A stretch of DNA of 64,000 bases, taken from assembly GCA_037903355.1 (NCBI GenBank), contig JBAJFE010000014.1, forward strand, positions 1,054,001 to 1,118,000. Direction: 5' to 3'. A program made the position numbers and the translations under genes. Numbering within the stretch: position 1 is the stretch's first letter; each line of letters starts with the position of its first letter. Below, piece by piece: positions 22,701 to 33,155 of this stretch. The notes under the pieces are model-generated. The model saw only the letters and a list, made by a program, of their open reading frames with translations, had not been told where the DNA came from and did no database searches. The DNA comes from Trichuris trichiura. Taxonomy: Eukaryota > Nematoda > Enoplea > Trichinellida > Trichuridae.

Positions 22701-24163
22701 TTGAACTGTTTTCTTCAGTTACAAAGAATTGTATCGAGGAATACAGAAGATTACAGAGACAAAACTTAATGACTTCCTAACGCAGCCTAATCCTGGTACG
22801 CTATAAGTCATCACACTGGCTTCATGGTGGCTTCATCAGGCTAACTTTGAGTCAACTAGGGAAAGGACTCTATCGTGTTGTCGCTATAGGATTACTATAT
22901 TATTCCAAGTATCAGTTGGGTGCATCGAACGGATCATTGTGCTCTTGTATGTGTATGTACATTATTGTAGTTTTCATATTAACAGTTTTATGTTATTAGC
23001 TGAGCTTGAGACGCGCATTCTGACAAATGGGCAATTCTTCAAGCTGTCCTAAGCAAGTCAATGCCCACGACCGTTAAGGCGGTTATCTAAGAGGCACTCA
23101 GCCGCTCCTCGCAGACTGGTGGGAAGTTTTTTAGGAACGACAAGTAGCGTTAATCGTTCGTAACGCAACGCATAATCTGCTATGAAAAGTACCATACAAG
23201 GTTTTTAGCAATATCTCCCTCCAACTTCACCGACTCTGAACGCCTACATTGCTCACTTTCTGGGCATGAACGTACAAAACCCAAACTGTTTCTGTAAATT
23301 CTTAGTGCAATGTTTAGATACGAAGGGCTCCTGTTTGGTTATCACGGCTATCGCTTGAAGCGTTGGAAGCAAAATTGAGGTTATTGTATCAATTGTTGAC
23401 TGTCGAAAGGATACGACTACCACAACCTGATTACTTACCAATTGAATCAAACTTTTGATTTATTTTCACGCAGACGAACATGCCAGCTTTGTTTGATAGT
23501 TTTGGATTTTCATACGCATTCTTTTCTAGGTTTGGAAATTGTGGAAAAGTGTGAACAATCCATATTCCTGTCCCATCAGGAACCATCAAAACCCCTGAAA
23601 GAGATGCTGTCGACAGTGAATCAACTATTCATTTGCATACCTCGTCCTGGTAAGCTTGCTACCATTGCTCCTGAAGGTGGATGCTGGTTGTAAGCGATTA
23701 CACCTACTGGCTTCTGTTTTACTCCCGCTTCATCCGCTGGTGAATCTCCGTCTCCATCCGATAGTGGTCCTCCGCCTCCAGCCGATAATGGGCCTCCCTC
23801 CGCAGCCGATAGAGGGCCTCCCTCCGCAGCCGATAGTGGGCCTCCGTCTCCAGTCGATTGTGAGCCTCCAGCTATGAGCTCAAAGTACTGGTTCAATGTT
23901 CTTCCTATTGGTGATGCTTCTCCCATGTCGGAATCCTTCCATGAAATTCCTGGAGCCATGAAAGCTGTTGATTCAACCCACGGGAACTTGTAAGCCACCA
24001 TCCTGAGTAACACGAACGAACGTTAAACTAGAATTAAAACTGACCGCAACTATCAATAATACCAGTCGCCACCATTCCCGTCGTGATATTTGCACTGGAA
24101 GTGCGTAGCCTCTGTTGAGGCTGTTAAAACGGCCAGTAAAAGCACAGCGTATCTACCCTTCAT
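16764..24163 (-). CDS. DNase II-like secreted protein, left-arm copy
   Basis: Six exons (-): 24163-24063, 24002-23641, 23594-23439, 17398-17198, 17149-16920, 16874-16764; 1,161 nt in phase, 386 residues. A signal peptide (MKGRYAVLLLAVLTAS) precedes a DNase II fold: C-x-D-G-x-G-G-DW then MVAYKFP, VIAYNQHPPSG, IWIVHTFPQFPN, FVCVKI, LTYEAPLIYFL, LTLKAFAKL, DIYSRFIAA and VWLVSKGGKVWCVSN, ending with a LWKAF-like IYSAFKKL. Family members are secreted or lysosomal acid endonucleases using two HxK-type motifs. The first-site His (IVHTFP) is present. At the second site the family's EDHSKW is replaced by QYDSTVW, so catalysis is doubtful. Exon 2 has an 8-residue GGPLSAAE-type tandem repeat not found in the right copy. 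Intron 3 is about 6 kb because a Penelope-like element sits in it. Confidence 0.85.
19341..19455. mobile_element. Short foldback with Penelope-type terminal module
   Basis: TGAGATAGCTTTATTACGGA (19341) pairs with TCCGTAATAAAGCTATCTCA (19394). It is followed by a terminal module in inverse orientation (ATGAAAACATGCGGTCCCGT..AAGAAACCACATC). The right-arm counterpart is at about 36145-36275. The hammerhead-like part is missing. Confidence 0.6.
19600..19640 (-). ncRNA. Hammerhead-ribozyme-like motif (5' side of Penelope-like element)
   Basis: On the - strand: CTGAAGA, C, GGGTC/GACCC stem with a CCGGTC loop, then GAAAGCTCCGGAG. The core fits CUGANGA..GAAA except for an extra C before stem II. Stem III is not clear. 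Confidence 0.55.
19654..21246 (+). CDS. Penelope-like reverse transcriptase/GIY-YIG endonuclease
   Basis: The first ATG is at 19681 (521 residues); the frame is open from 19654. Motifs in order are LYGLPKVHKPDIPLRPIVS (fingers), VSYDVKDLFPSIPI (motif A, first catalytic Asp), HGVPMGSSLSLVLAEIFM (motif B), RYVDDIFVI (motif C, intact catalytic Asp pair) and LPFLDALIIR. The C-terminal GIY-YIG nuclease has TGLIYAVECSCSGIYIGETG and an Arg/His-containing EHRFNEHLKK. Such proteins prime reverse transcription at a nicked target. Full Penelope proteins are usually longer at the N-terminus, and an in-frame TAA just precedes 19654, so this copy looks 5'-truncated although its catalytic core is intact. 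That suggests recent activity of the family. Confidence 0.92.
   Translation, partial: LTKEPAITKMTTHLKFASNFRPLELYGLPKVHKPDIPLRPIVSTINTITTELSRYLSKIIKPLTGKEPSFVKNSKTLVNEIRNYCLEPDEILVSYDVKDLFPSIPISDTLETLHNLLHTDTNLPSRTKLNPFHIVKLVSFCMQEGNYFTFDNKFYKQSHGVPMGSSLSLVLAEIFMENFERQMFRTIDRHIAPRLFKRYVDDIFVIIKAGKEEQFLQFLNNVRPNQIVFTMEKEDNKTLPFLDALIIRSSEGLKTRVYRKLTHTDQYLNFSSHHPRSVMRGILSGMIDRAFNLCSPEYLQPEINYIRKIFYKNGYPKSFINQAFNHKLRTRESPRQNTPHDTCLVIPYVPGLGEKIVQLGKRLGFRVFFKSSPNLKAILRTDRTKIPANKKTGLIYAVECSCSGIYIGETGNTLEHRFNEHLKKLTSYNNAKAIFNNGTNLTTQRGRPIVDPKITMEKAKQASAVVEHATQCTQPLQTKVLCYENNLRLRRIKEALYIRHNTTYNRDQGVDISGIWTNIVTRYNCCSLNR
21564..21604 (+). ncRNA. Hammerhead-ribozyme-like motif (3' side of Penelope-like element)
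   Basis: CTGATGA, C, GGGTC..GACCC stem, GAAAGCTCCGGAGTC. It has the same layout as the inverted copy at 19600-19640. Penelope-like elements are known to carry hammerhead motifs; cleavage competence here is unproven. Confidence 0.6.
21720..21753. repeat. (GA)n-rich simple repeat
   Basis: Runs of GAGAGAGAG with interruptions lie just beyond the 3' end of the Penelope-like element. Confidence 0.8.
21901..22239. mobile_element. Foldback (hairpin) element with 13-bp target duplication
   Basis: The element is flanked by AAATCAACAAACT at 21888-21900 and 22240-22252. The right arm has the empty site with a single copy (inverted, near 35665-35690). The arms are near-perfect inverted repeats (GGTTGTAAGGTCTTCTACGG.. 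against ..CCGTAGAAGACCCTACAACC) around a loop at about 22030-22060. An extra tail (22201-22239) ends GTTTTCAAAA, i.e. the inverted TTGAAAAC..ACGGGC..TTTTCAT terminal module. It shares CTACCAACGAATGGATGAG with the elements at 27.7/29.9 kb. It has no coding capacity; it is probably mobilised by a Penelope-type protein (inference). Confidence 0.8.
23757..23876 (-). repeat. 24-bp minisatellite inside DNase II exon 2 (left copy)
   Basis: Five consecutive units start at 23757, 23781, 23805, 23829 and 23853; the typical unit on + is GCCGATAGTGGGCCTCC plus 7 nt. Being a multiple of three, it adds an in-frame Gly/Pro/Ser/Ala-rich repeat. The right-arm copy has the ordinary short linker here, so the expansion came after the duplication. 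Confidence 0.9.
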
Positions 24164-24884
24164 GTGCGCATGAGCAGTTCGACGTTGCGAATAGGCCCTT
24201 TTATATTATTGATAATACAACCATTGTTGTTTACATAAGTGCTTGCTGAGTAGTTCGTCTTTTTAGTAATATTTATTAAAAAACGTCGCCACGCTTGCAA
24301 AGCTTGTACCGGTAGCGCAACTTAGAGTTATTTTGTTTATGCTGTTTCGGTGGTACATTAACGGTCATACGGAAGAATGGATCAATGCAAAGTTTTGAAT
24401 ATATTATTCAATTAGTTCGCGCAACGACTGTAGGCGTCATGAACCGCAGTTGATTAGAAGTAAATTTAAATAGTGGTTATACCCTGTCAGATTAACTGAC
24501 TTCAGCTGTTCATATGTTGTTGCATATTTACTTTTCCAGTTGAGCAATATTTCTGTTCTCCTACGTGTACCGCGTTTCGCGCCACTTTCACTTCGTTCTG
24601 ACGTCAAAGAGAAAAGAAAATCTTTTCCTGCAAAATAAACTACCACTCTATCATAAAGAGCATTACTTCGCAGTTTAACGATGAATGACTTATTCTCTTT
24701 GACTTGTTCATAGATTGTCCGTATTTCAATTTAGGATTTCTCAATGCTTCACCTATCGTTTTAAAACATGAGATAACTATTTCGGTCACGTCGCCAAACT
24801 TAATTTTTATTAACTTGAAGCTCTCGCCGGTCGCTTTGCATATGCAAGTTGCTTTGGAAGATTACGAACAATACTATACTCATC

Positions 24885-25010
24885 GTTCGACCGCTGAAGA
24901 CGGGTCGCGACAGACTTGAAAGCTCCGGGGAATTTATGTTCATTTTACATACCAACGGGACACATGTTCCGTAATAAAGATACTTTCAAAAGCATCACAT
25001 TTTCAAGATA
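24885..25010 (+). mobile_element. Penelope-type terminal fragment with hammerhead-like motif
   Basis: CTGAAGACGGGTC.. (from 24894), a degraded stem, then TTGAAAGCTCCGGGG, CAACGGGACACATGTTCCGT and an inverted ATTTTCAAGA end. The inverted counterpart in the right arm is about 33045-33155 (core on -, 33113-33151). Confidence 0.55.
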
Positions 25011-27119
25011 ATCAACAATTGTTTATTTTATCCCTCACTGTTAGAGTTTTGGTATATAATTTTATATTTGAAGTTATCGTGACAACATTTTTGTCTCAGC
25101 AGGTTACTAAAAGCTGGAGCTTTCATGACGTTTTGCTGGGCGAAACGAATCATATTCTGTGACTGAGATAACATCTCAAAAGAAAGCTCAGTGTAGATAT
25201 AAAAATAGGATAGTTTAAAGTTATGTTAGTCCAAACAAATGTGGTTCGGTACCCGTTGTCGCTGTACTACAGCAGTTGAAATCATTATAGTTGGTGAATC
25301 TTCTGCCTTTGTTTTCTTAGGTGATTTTGTTTTTTTGGCATTACGTGCTTATGCGTTTGCTTTTCTCTGCTCTGCCCGTCGTTTGTATTACGCTAAGGTA
25401 AGAAGCAAAAGGTTTCCTAATTGTATTGGAGCCCTTTCATGGGCACGCCATGTTTCTAAAAATGTGAAAACTTCCGTGCGTCGATGGAAACAGTTGATGT
25501 CATATTCAAACGACTACTCTGCGTCATCCCACTTTGGAAGCAGACTATCGAAGCTCCCGCGATTAAGGATTCTGAGCTACTCGTTTAATGGCACCTAGTT
25601 CTGATAGCGACCAGGAACTAGTCAAACTACTTTGGAATTGTTCATATTAAGACTTTGATTCCTTTTTCTGTTTAGGCGGAAAAAAAGATTTTGTCCGTGC
25701 AGGCTTATGTTAAAAGCCTTCAGAAGGCAAGACAATTTCGATGTTGCTGAAGCTGTGGAAGAAAGTACGCTTGTTTCTAGTAATAATAAAGTGTTCGTAC
25801 TGTTAAGAAAGCGAATATTGAAGTTTATTCGGCTACTGCTCATTAGCAATTCTGATCTATACACCTTTCTGAGCGCGTTTGCGTGGGGAATCTCGACTTG
25901 AGTAGAAAATAATTTATCGCAGTCAGAAAGGGTTGTAAGCTGGTTTTTCTAAGGAAGGCTAAATAAATTGTTTGCTGCGTACCAGTTTCGACTGCAATCG
26001 TGATATAAAGCCAGGTGTCAAATTTGTTACTTTTTGCGTCATATCATTGCGCGAAACGCTTCAGATTATGCAATATTGTAGACTTTACGTCACTGAAGCT
26101 CAACCTGTGCACTGTTCATTTTAAGCAAGCGTCACTCCGTACATTTACTTATATATTCAGAACTCTAAAAGCATGTCACGTTCTTCTGCAATTGTAACGG
26201 CCAAGTAACTTCTACTTTTTCTTGATTAGAAGACTCCAAAAGTTACCTTGCCTTTGTTCCTAGCCGTTAGCACTATACAAATCTGTTAGAAAATGTCAGA
26301 AACGCTTTAGCGGTAGAGCATACCGTGACTTCGGCTTAGGAACAATGCATAGCTGTCGAAGCAAATGCGTAAGACGTTGAAAGTTATTCGTTTTTCTCCG
26401 CAGTTCGTGTAAGTGAATGTCATCCTACAAGAGTATTAAAACTATTTTGCAGCAACAGTGACCTACAGTTGAAATAATTTTATCGATTCTGATTACTAAA
26501 AACTTTCATTTAAGAGCTTGTTATAAAGGATTTCAGATAAATGACCTTCTTTGAACGTCTTATGAAACGAGTTTTCCATTTTGGGCGTGTTAATGAACAG
26601 CTGCTAAAAAAATCGACTAAGCTGTTACCGGTGAAGAGAAAACAGTGACCGTGGGTAGGTTAACGATCAAAGCTTTCAGGCCCTTTCTGACGGCGTTTAA
26701 GCATATAATCCATGGAAATGCAGTAAAACCTCAGTTTTTGCGGCTGCATGAACTCGCCGGGGAAACTTGGGCGCCATTCAGCAAGAGACGTTCTCAAACG
26801 TGCGGTAATGACTGATTTTCTAAAAAGAGATTAATTGTTGTTGTTGCTGGGTGCTTAATTGAAACTCATCAGCTGTGTAGGTAACTTTGTGGACAAAAGT
26901 TGATAGGCAAAATGGTAAGTGCATGACCACTGGTTACCTTAATCTTTCGTTGAATGAACTACCCCTCTGCACGTTTTATTCAAATAACTGAGGTTTTACT
27001 GTTCCATTATGTATCGTCAACATCTTCCACAGCCACTTATTCGGTTTATGAAAATTAATGTTCTCAAGAAACTACTGTACAGTTTATTTGCGGCAACACC
27101 TGTTCAGTAAAAACACGTT

Positions 27120-27260
27120 TTTGCTCCTGGAGCTTTCAGATCTGAACTTACCCACTTTTCAACGGTGAAAACCGCTGTTTTTACCGCTGAAGACGGATTA
27201 AGTTTATACAGTGAAAATTTTTGAACCCGTCACGAAGGTGCCACGTATTCTCAAGAAAAG
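27120..27260. mobile_element. Terminal-module remnant (left arm)
   Basis: CCGCTGAAGACGGATT (27187) plus an inverted terminal module (GAACCCGTCACGAAGGTGCC..TTCTCAAGA). The exact mirror in the right arm is about 30779-30925. The second half of the hammerhead-like core is lost. Confidence 0.45.
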
Positions 27261-27893
27261 TTAGCTCAACTGTGCCCCCAAATGATTACTTTCCGTCAAG
27301 ATAATGCTTCTGCTAAGCTATCAAACGGCTGTATGACATTATGTGTCAGATAATTGTCATTCTATATAAGTGATTCTCAATGACGGGCTGGGAAGCTTCA
27401 GACGGCGTTGGATTGCAGACGTTTGGCCATGGTCCAGTTCAGCGTCAGTTAGCGTCAGAATGTCGATGGACGCTGAACTAAAAGGATAATCGCAGTCGCA
27501 TCAGCGCCATGGCTTCTGTGACCGCCTCTGTGGAATCAGCGTTGGAATGCCAGCGACCAAACGTCACTTGCGACGTCTACGGGGCGACGGCACGGTGAAG
27601 GTGGAGAAACTGTGTTCTGTATAGACTCACCTGCATTGACAGCTTGTTTTTGGCTTTTCTGCAGGTTATGCATGTGCTGGACAAAGCGAATGTTACCATT
27701 GGCTAGTTCAGCAAACAATAATGTTCTTGAAGACGAGGTGCTTCTTAACGGGGCAATGGATTTTCATCACTACTTCGTACGGTATGTTTTCTTGCCCGTT
27801 GATGGGTTCTGAAATTAAACCGAAGCAAATGCCCTACCAACGGATGGATGAGCAATTATTAAGGAAAAATACAGAACAAGTACTTAAACAGTT

Positions 27894-27931
27894 CGGAGCT
27901 TTCGGGACTAACCTTGTCCCGTCGTCAGCGA
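27894..27931 (-). ncRNA. Hammerhead-like motif, proximal arm
   Basis: CTGACGA, C, GGGAC-AAGGTTA-GTCCC stem-loop, GAAAGCTCCGAAC. This is the best-preserved core in the window: a 5-bp stem II and a complete GAAA. Confidence 0.6.
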
Positions 27932-27982
27932 TGGTGGTAATGGTTGTCTCAGCTGACAGACAGCTGTCTCACCATTACCACC

Positions 27983-28022
27983 ATCGCTGACGACGGGACA
28001 AGGTTAGTCCTGAAAGCTCCGA
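27983..28022 (+). ncRNA. Hammerhead-like motif, distal arm
   Basis: Same as the - strand copy at 27894-27931 but with GTCCTGAAAG, one change in stem II (G-T wobble). The two are inverted about the loop. Confidence 0.55.
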
Positions 28023-28754
28023 ACTGTTTAAGTACTTGTTCTGTATTTTTCCTTAATAATTGCTCATCCATCCGTTGGTAGGGCATTTGCTTCGGTTTAA
28101 TTTCAGAACCCATCAACGGGCAAGAAAACATACCGTACGAAGTATTGATGAAAACAATAATGTTCATATTATGGTGCAGAGAAAAAAATCATGCATTTGA
28201 AAATTTGCTAAAATCTATTAGGTTGCTGCTTTTTTGAAGAGGGTAACATGGTTTTTATGTTTGCGCATTTTCACTGTCGTTGCATTCGTAGTCGAGGATT
28301 TACAGGTTTTTTAACAAGTATGAAAAATGTTTATTTTTGGTAGATTCTATTTGATAAGTGCGAGCACAGACTTACTGCAACCAAGGCTTACCGCAACCTG
28401 GTTGAATTTTGGGATGAATATGTCCCTGTAAAACGCACGGTATATTTTTGGTCTGAAAGGTATAATACGGGAGACAAATGCATCGAGAAAAGGCGCCGTA
28501 AGCCCCGGAAATCTTCGCTGCAAAACGAACTGCTCAGAGAAATGGTGGAAGTTGAGCCCGTACCAATTTACGTGAATCAATCAAAATTTGAATCAAAAAG
28601 CACATATATGAAGGTGTAAGGTTCGTAACGGGTTTGGTGGTTGAACAAGAAGTGTACATGGATTTTTCCCGTTTTTTTATTTGCCCATAAAACGAGTCAA
28701 AAAATGAAAACATTTTAATGTCGTTTAAAGGCATGAAACCAAACAAACGTCTGG

Positions 28755-28791
28755 CGAAGCTTTCGGCTCAACCTTGAGCCGTCATCAGCGC
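28755..28791 (-). ncRNA. Hammerhead-like motif near palindrome centre (left)
   Basis: CTGATGA, C, GGCTC-AAGGTT-GAGCC stem-loop, GAAAGCTTCG. The adjacent stretch 28620-28750 (GTACATGG..TTTTCCCG..AAAACGAGTCAAAAAA) is shared with the foldback at 52965-53191, defining another subfamily. Confidence 0.6.
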
Positions 28792-28920
28792 ACGCAGGAG
28801 TTGCCCTCCCACCGAGTTTTTCCTCAGGAGTTGCTCCTCCACCTTTCCGAGTCGTGTGCGTGCCTGTCTGGTCGAACCTTGACCTGTCGAGGCTATACAC
28901 ACACGGCTGGATCAGCTTCG

Positions 28921-29108
28921 GAGCAAATTCCTTAGAGGCTGTCCTCGGCGGAGGCACAACGCATAATAGGATGGTCAGTCACAGTTAGGTGAGGCGTCCT
29001 GTCGAAATGGGTCAACTTGCCGATGTTAGGGCGAGGGTCGTTTGTCCACGTCTAGGGATTTCTTCCTTGTCCAATCCGGTGTTTTCAGTGTCCAATCCGG
29101 TGTTTTCA
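28921..29108. repeat. Central spacer of the giant palindrome
   Basis: About 190 bp of unique, GC-richer sequence lies between the arms. It contains two tandem copies of TCCAATCCGGTGTTTTCAG near 29067-29108. The flanking arm ends read GATCAGCTTCGGA and TCCGAAGCTGATC. Confidence 0.8.
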
Positions 29109-29243
29109 GAGTCCGAAGCTGATCCAGCCGTGTGCGTATAGCCTCGACAGGTCAAGGTTCGACCAGACAGGCACGCACACGACTCGGAAAGGTGGAGGAG
29201 CAACTCCTGAGGAAAAACTCGGTGGGAGAGCAACTCCTGCGTG

Positions 29244-29281
29244 CGCTGATGACGGCTCAAGGTTGAGCCGAAAGCTTCGCC
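29244..29281 (+). ncRNA. Hammerhead-like motif near palindrome centre (right)
   Basis: Exact mirror of 28755-28791: CTGATGA, C, GGCTC/GAGCC stem, GAAAGCTTCG. Confidence 0.6.
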
Positions 29282-29882
29282 AGACGTTTGTTTGGTTTCA
29301 TGCCTTTAAACGACATTAAAATGTTTTCATTTTTTGACTCGTTTTATGGGCAAATAAAAAAACGGGAAAAATCCATGTACACTTCTTGTTCAACCACCAA
29401 ACCCGTTACGAACCTTACACCTTCATATATGTGCTTTTTGATTCAAATTTTGATTGATTCACGTAAATTGGTACGGGCTCAACTTCCACCATTTCTCTGA
29501 GCAGTTCGTTTTGCAGCGAAGATTTCCGGGGCTTACGGCGCCTTTTCTCGATGCATTTGTCTCCCGTATTATACCTTTCAGACCAAAAATATACCGTGCG
29601 TTTTACAGGGACATATTCATCCCAAAATTCAACCAGGTTGCGGTAAGCCTTGGTTGCAGTAAGTCTGTGCTCGCACTTATCAAATAGAATCTACCAAAAA
29701 TAAACATTTTTCATACTTGTTAAAAAACCTGTAAATCCTCGACTACGAATGCAACGACAGTGAAAATGCGCAAACATAAAAACCATGTTACCCTCTTCAA
29801 AAAAGCAGCAACCTAATAGATTTTAGCAAATTTTCAAATGCATGATTTTTTTCTCTGCACCATAATATGAACATTATTGTTT

Positions 29883-30307
29883 TCATCAATACTTCGCGGT
29901 ATGTTTTCTTGCCCGTTGATGGGTTCTGAAATCTGAAATTAAACCGAAGCAAATGCCCTACCAACGGATGGATGAGCAATTATTAAGGAAAAATACAGAA
30001 CAAGTACTTAAACAGTTCGGAGCTTTCAGGACTAACCTTGTCCCGTCGTCAGCGATGGTGGTAATGGTGAGACAGCTGTCTCAGCTGAGACCATTACCAC
30101 CATCGCTGACGACGGGACAAGGTTAGTCCCGAAAGCTCCGAACTGTTTAAGTACTTGTTCTGTATTTTTCCTTAATAATTGCTCATCCATCCGTTGGTAG
30201 GGCATCTGCTTCGGTTTAATTTCAGAACCCATCAACGGGCAAGAAAACATACCGTACGAAGTAGTGATGAAAGTCCATTGCCCCGTTAAGAAGCACCTCG
30301 TCTTCAA
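29883..30307. mobile_element. Foldback element with paired hammerhead-like motifs (right arm)
   Basis: Mirror of 27727-28151, flanked by GAACATTATTGTTT at 29869-29882 and 30308-30321. The cores are - at 30018-30053 (GTCCTGAAAG version) and + at 30105-30141 (GTCCCGAAAG version). The loop differs slightly from the left-arm copy (GTGAGACAGCTGTCTCAGCT around 30068-30087). Confidence 0.8.
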
Positions 30308-33044
30308 GAACATTATTGTTTGCTGAACTAGCCAATGGTAACATTCGCTTTGTCCAGCACATGCATAACCTGCAGAAAAGCCAAAAACAAGCTGTCAATG
30401 CAGGTGAGTCTATACAGAACACAGTTTCTCCACCTTCACCGTGCCGTCGCCCCGTAGACGTCGCAAGTGACGTTTGGTCGCTGGCATTCCAACGCTGATT
30501 CCACAGAGGCGGTCACAGAAGCCATGGCGCTGATGCGACTGCGATTATCCTTTTAGTTCAGCGTCCATCGACATTCTGACGCTAACTGACGCTGAACTGG
30601 ACCATGGCCAAACGTCTGCAATCCAACGCCGTCTGAAGCTTCCCAGCCCGTCATTGAGAATCACTTATATAGAATGACAATTATCTGACACATAATGTCA
30701 TACAGCCGTTTGATAGCTTAGCAGAAGCATTATCTTGACGGAAAGTAATCATTTGGGGGCACAGTTGAGCTAACTTTTCTTGAGAATACGTGGCACCTTC
30801 GTGACGGGTTCAAAAATTTTCACTGTATAAACTTAATCCGTCTTCAGCGGTAAAAACAGCGGTTTTCACCGTTGAAAAGTGGGTAAGTTCAGATCTGAAA
30901 GCTCCAGGAGCAAAAACGTGTTTTTACTGAACAGGTGTTGCCGCAAATAAACTGTACAGTAGTTTCTTGAGAACATTAATTTTCATAAACCGAATAAGTG
31001 GCTGTGGAAGATGTTGACGATACATAATGGAACAGTAAAACCTCAGTTATTTGAATAAAACTTGCAGAGGGGTAGTTTATTCAACGAAAGATTAAGGTAA
31101 CCAGTGATCACGCACTTACCATTTTGCCTATCAATTTTTGTTCACAAAGTTACCTACGCAGCTGATGAGTTTCAGTTAAGCATCCAGCAACAAAAACATT
31201 TAATCTCTTTTTACAAAATCAGTCATTACCGCACGTTTGAGAACGCCTCTTGCTGAATGGCGCTCATGTTTCCACGGCGAGTTCATGCAGTCACAAAAAC
31301 TGAGATTTTATTGCATTTCCATGGATTAGATGCTTAAACGCCGTCAGAAAGGGCCTGATAGCTTTGATCGTTAAACTACCTACGGTAACTGTTTTCACTT
31401 CACCAGTAACAGCTTATTAGTCGATTTTTTTGGCAGCTGTTCATTAACACGGCCAAAATGGAAAACTCGTTTCATAAGACGTTCAAAGAAGGTCATTTAT
31501 CCGAAATCGTTCATAACAAGCTCTTAAATGAAAGTTTTTAGTAATCAGAATCGATAAAATTATTTCAACTGTAGGTCACTGTTGCTGCAAAACAGTTTTA
31601 ATATTACTGTAGGATGATATCCACTTACATGAACGGAAAAAAACGAAAAACTTTCAACGTCTCACGCATTTGCTTCGACAAGTATGCATTCTTCCTAAGC
31701 GGAAGTCACAGTATGCTCTACCGCTAAAGCGTTTCTGACTCTTTCTAACAGATTTTTATAGTGCTAACGGCACGGAACAAGGACAAGGTAACCTGTGGGG
31801 TCTCCTAATCAAGAAAAAGTAGAAGTTACTTGACCGTTACAATTGCAGAAGAATGTGACATGTTTTTAGAGTTCTGAATATAGAAGTAAATGTACGGAGT
31901 GACGCTTGCTTAAAATGAACAGTGCACAGGTTGAGCTTCAGTGACGTAAAGTCTACAATATTGCATAATCTGAAGCGTTTCGCGCAATGATATGACGCAA
32001 AAAGTAACAAATTTAACACCTGGCTTTATATCACGATTGCAGTCGAAACTGGTACACAGAAGCAGTTTATTTAGCCTTCCTTAGAAAAACCTGCTTCCAA
32101 CCCATTCTGACTGCGATAAATTATTTTCTATTCAAGTCGAGATTCCCCACGCAAACGCGCTCAGAAAGGGTGACGAACGGCAGGTGTGTAGATCAGAATT
32201 GCTAATGAGCAGTAGCCGAATAAACTTCAATATTCGCTTTCTTAACAGTACGAACACTTTACGATTACTAGAAACAAGCGTACTTTCATCCGCGGCTTTA
32301 GCAGCACCGAAATTATCTTGCCTTCTGACGGCTTTTAACACAATTCTGCATGGACAAAATCTTTTTTCTGCCTAAACAGAAAAAGGAATCAAAGTTTTAA
32401 TATGAACAATTCCAAGGTAGTTTGACAAGTTTCTAGTCACTATCAGAACTAGATGCCATTAAACCAGTAGCTCAGAATCATTGATTGCGGGAGCTTCGCT
32501 AGTCTGCTTCCAAAGTGGGGTGACGCAGAGTAGTCGTTTGGATATGACATCAGCTTTTTTCAGCGACGCACGAAAGTTTCCCATTTTCAGAAACATGGCG
32601 TGCCCAGGAAAGCGCTACAATACAATTAGGAAACCTTTTGCTTCTTATCTTAGCGTAATACAAACGACGGGCAGAGCAGAGAAAAAGAAACACATAAGCA
32701 TGTAATGCGAAGAAAAATCACCTAAGAAAACAAAGGCAGAAGATTCACCAACTATAATGATTTCAACTGCTGTAGTACACCGACAACGGGTACCGTATCA
32801 CGTTATTTTGGACTAACATAACTTCAAACTATCCTATTTTTATATCTACACTGAGCTTTCTTTTGAGATGTCATCTCAGTCACAGAATATGATTCATTTC
32901 ACTCAGCAAAACGTCTTGAAAGCTCCAGCTTTTAGTAACCTGCTGAGACAAAAATGTTGTCACGATAACTTCAAATATAAAATTATGTACCAAAATTCTA
33001 ACAGTGAGGGATAAAATAAAAAATTGTTGATTATCTTGAATATG

Positions 33045-33155
33045 TGATGCTTTTGAAAGTATCTTTATTACGGAACATGTGTCCCGTTGGTACGTAAAAT
33101 GAACACAAATTCCCCGGAGCCTTCGGGTCTGTCGCGGCCCGTCTTCAGCGGTCGA
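33045..33155 (-). mobile_element. Penelope-type terminal fragment (right arm)
   Basis: Mirror of 24885-25010. Core on - at 33113-33151: CTGAAGA, C, GGGCC..GACCC, GAAGG. The fourth core base is changed, so it is probably inactive. Confidence 0.5.

Larger units (their letters stand above)
27727..28151. mobile_element. Foldback element with paired hammerhead-like motifs (left arm)
   Basis: The element is flanked by the 14-bp direct repeat AAACAATAATGTTC (27713-27726 and 28152-28165). A terminal module (TTGAAGACGAGGTGCTTCTT..ATTTTCATC) leads into a hairpin with arms of about 180 bp centred near 27958 (GTATGTTTTCTTGCCCGTTG.. mirrored at 28110-28130). Each arm ends near the loop with a hammerhead-like core: - at 27894-27931 and + at 27983-28022. 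The mirror copy is at 29883-30307. No open frame of note. Confidence 0.8.
15470..28920 (+). repeat. Left arm of giant inverted duplication
   Basis: This is the reverse complement of 29109-40520. Matching landmarks are DNase II exons (16764-24163 against 33890-39228), the foldback at 27727-28151 against 29883-30307, and short frames that are identical near the centre (28347-28580 against 29454-29687; 27536-27718 against 30316-30498) but differ by substitutions further out (26015-26197 against 31837-32019). The left arm is longer because it holds the Penelope-like element (19512-21696) and the 21901-22239 foldback, both absent from the right arm. Confidence 0.9.

Noticed and set aside
27536..30498. 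Paired short open frames conserved between the arms
   Set aside because: Identity is explained by the recent inverted duplication; they include hairpin element sequence and show no domain or codon signal.
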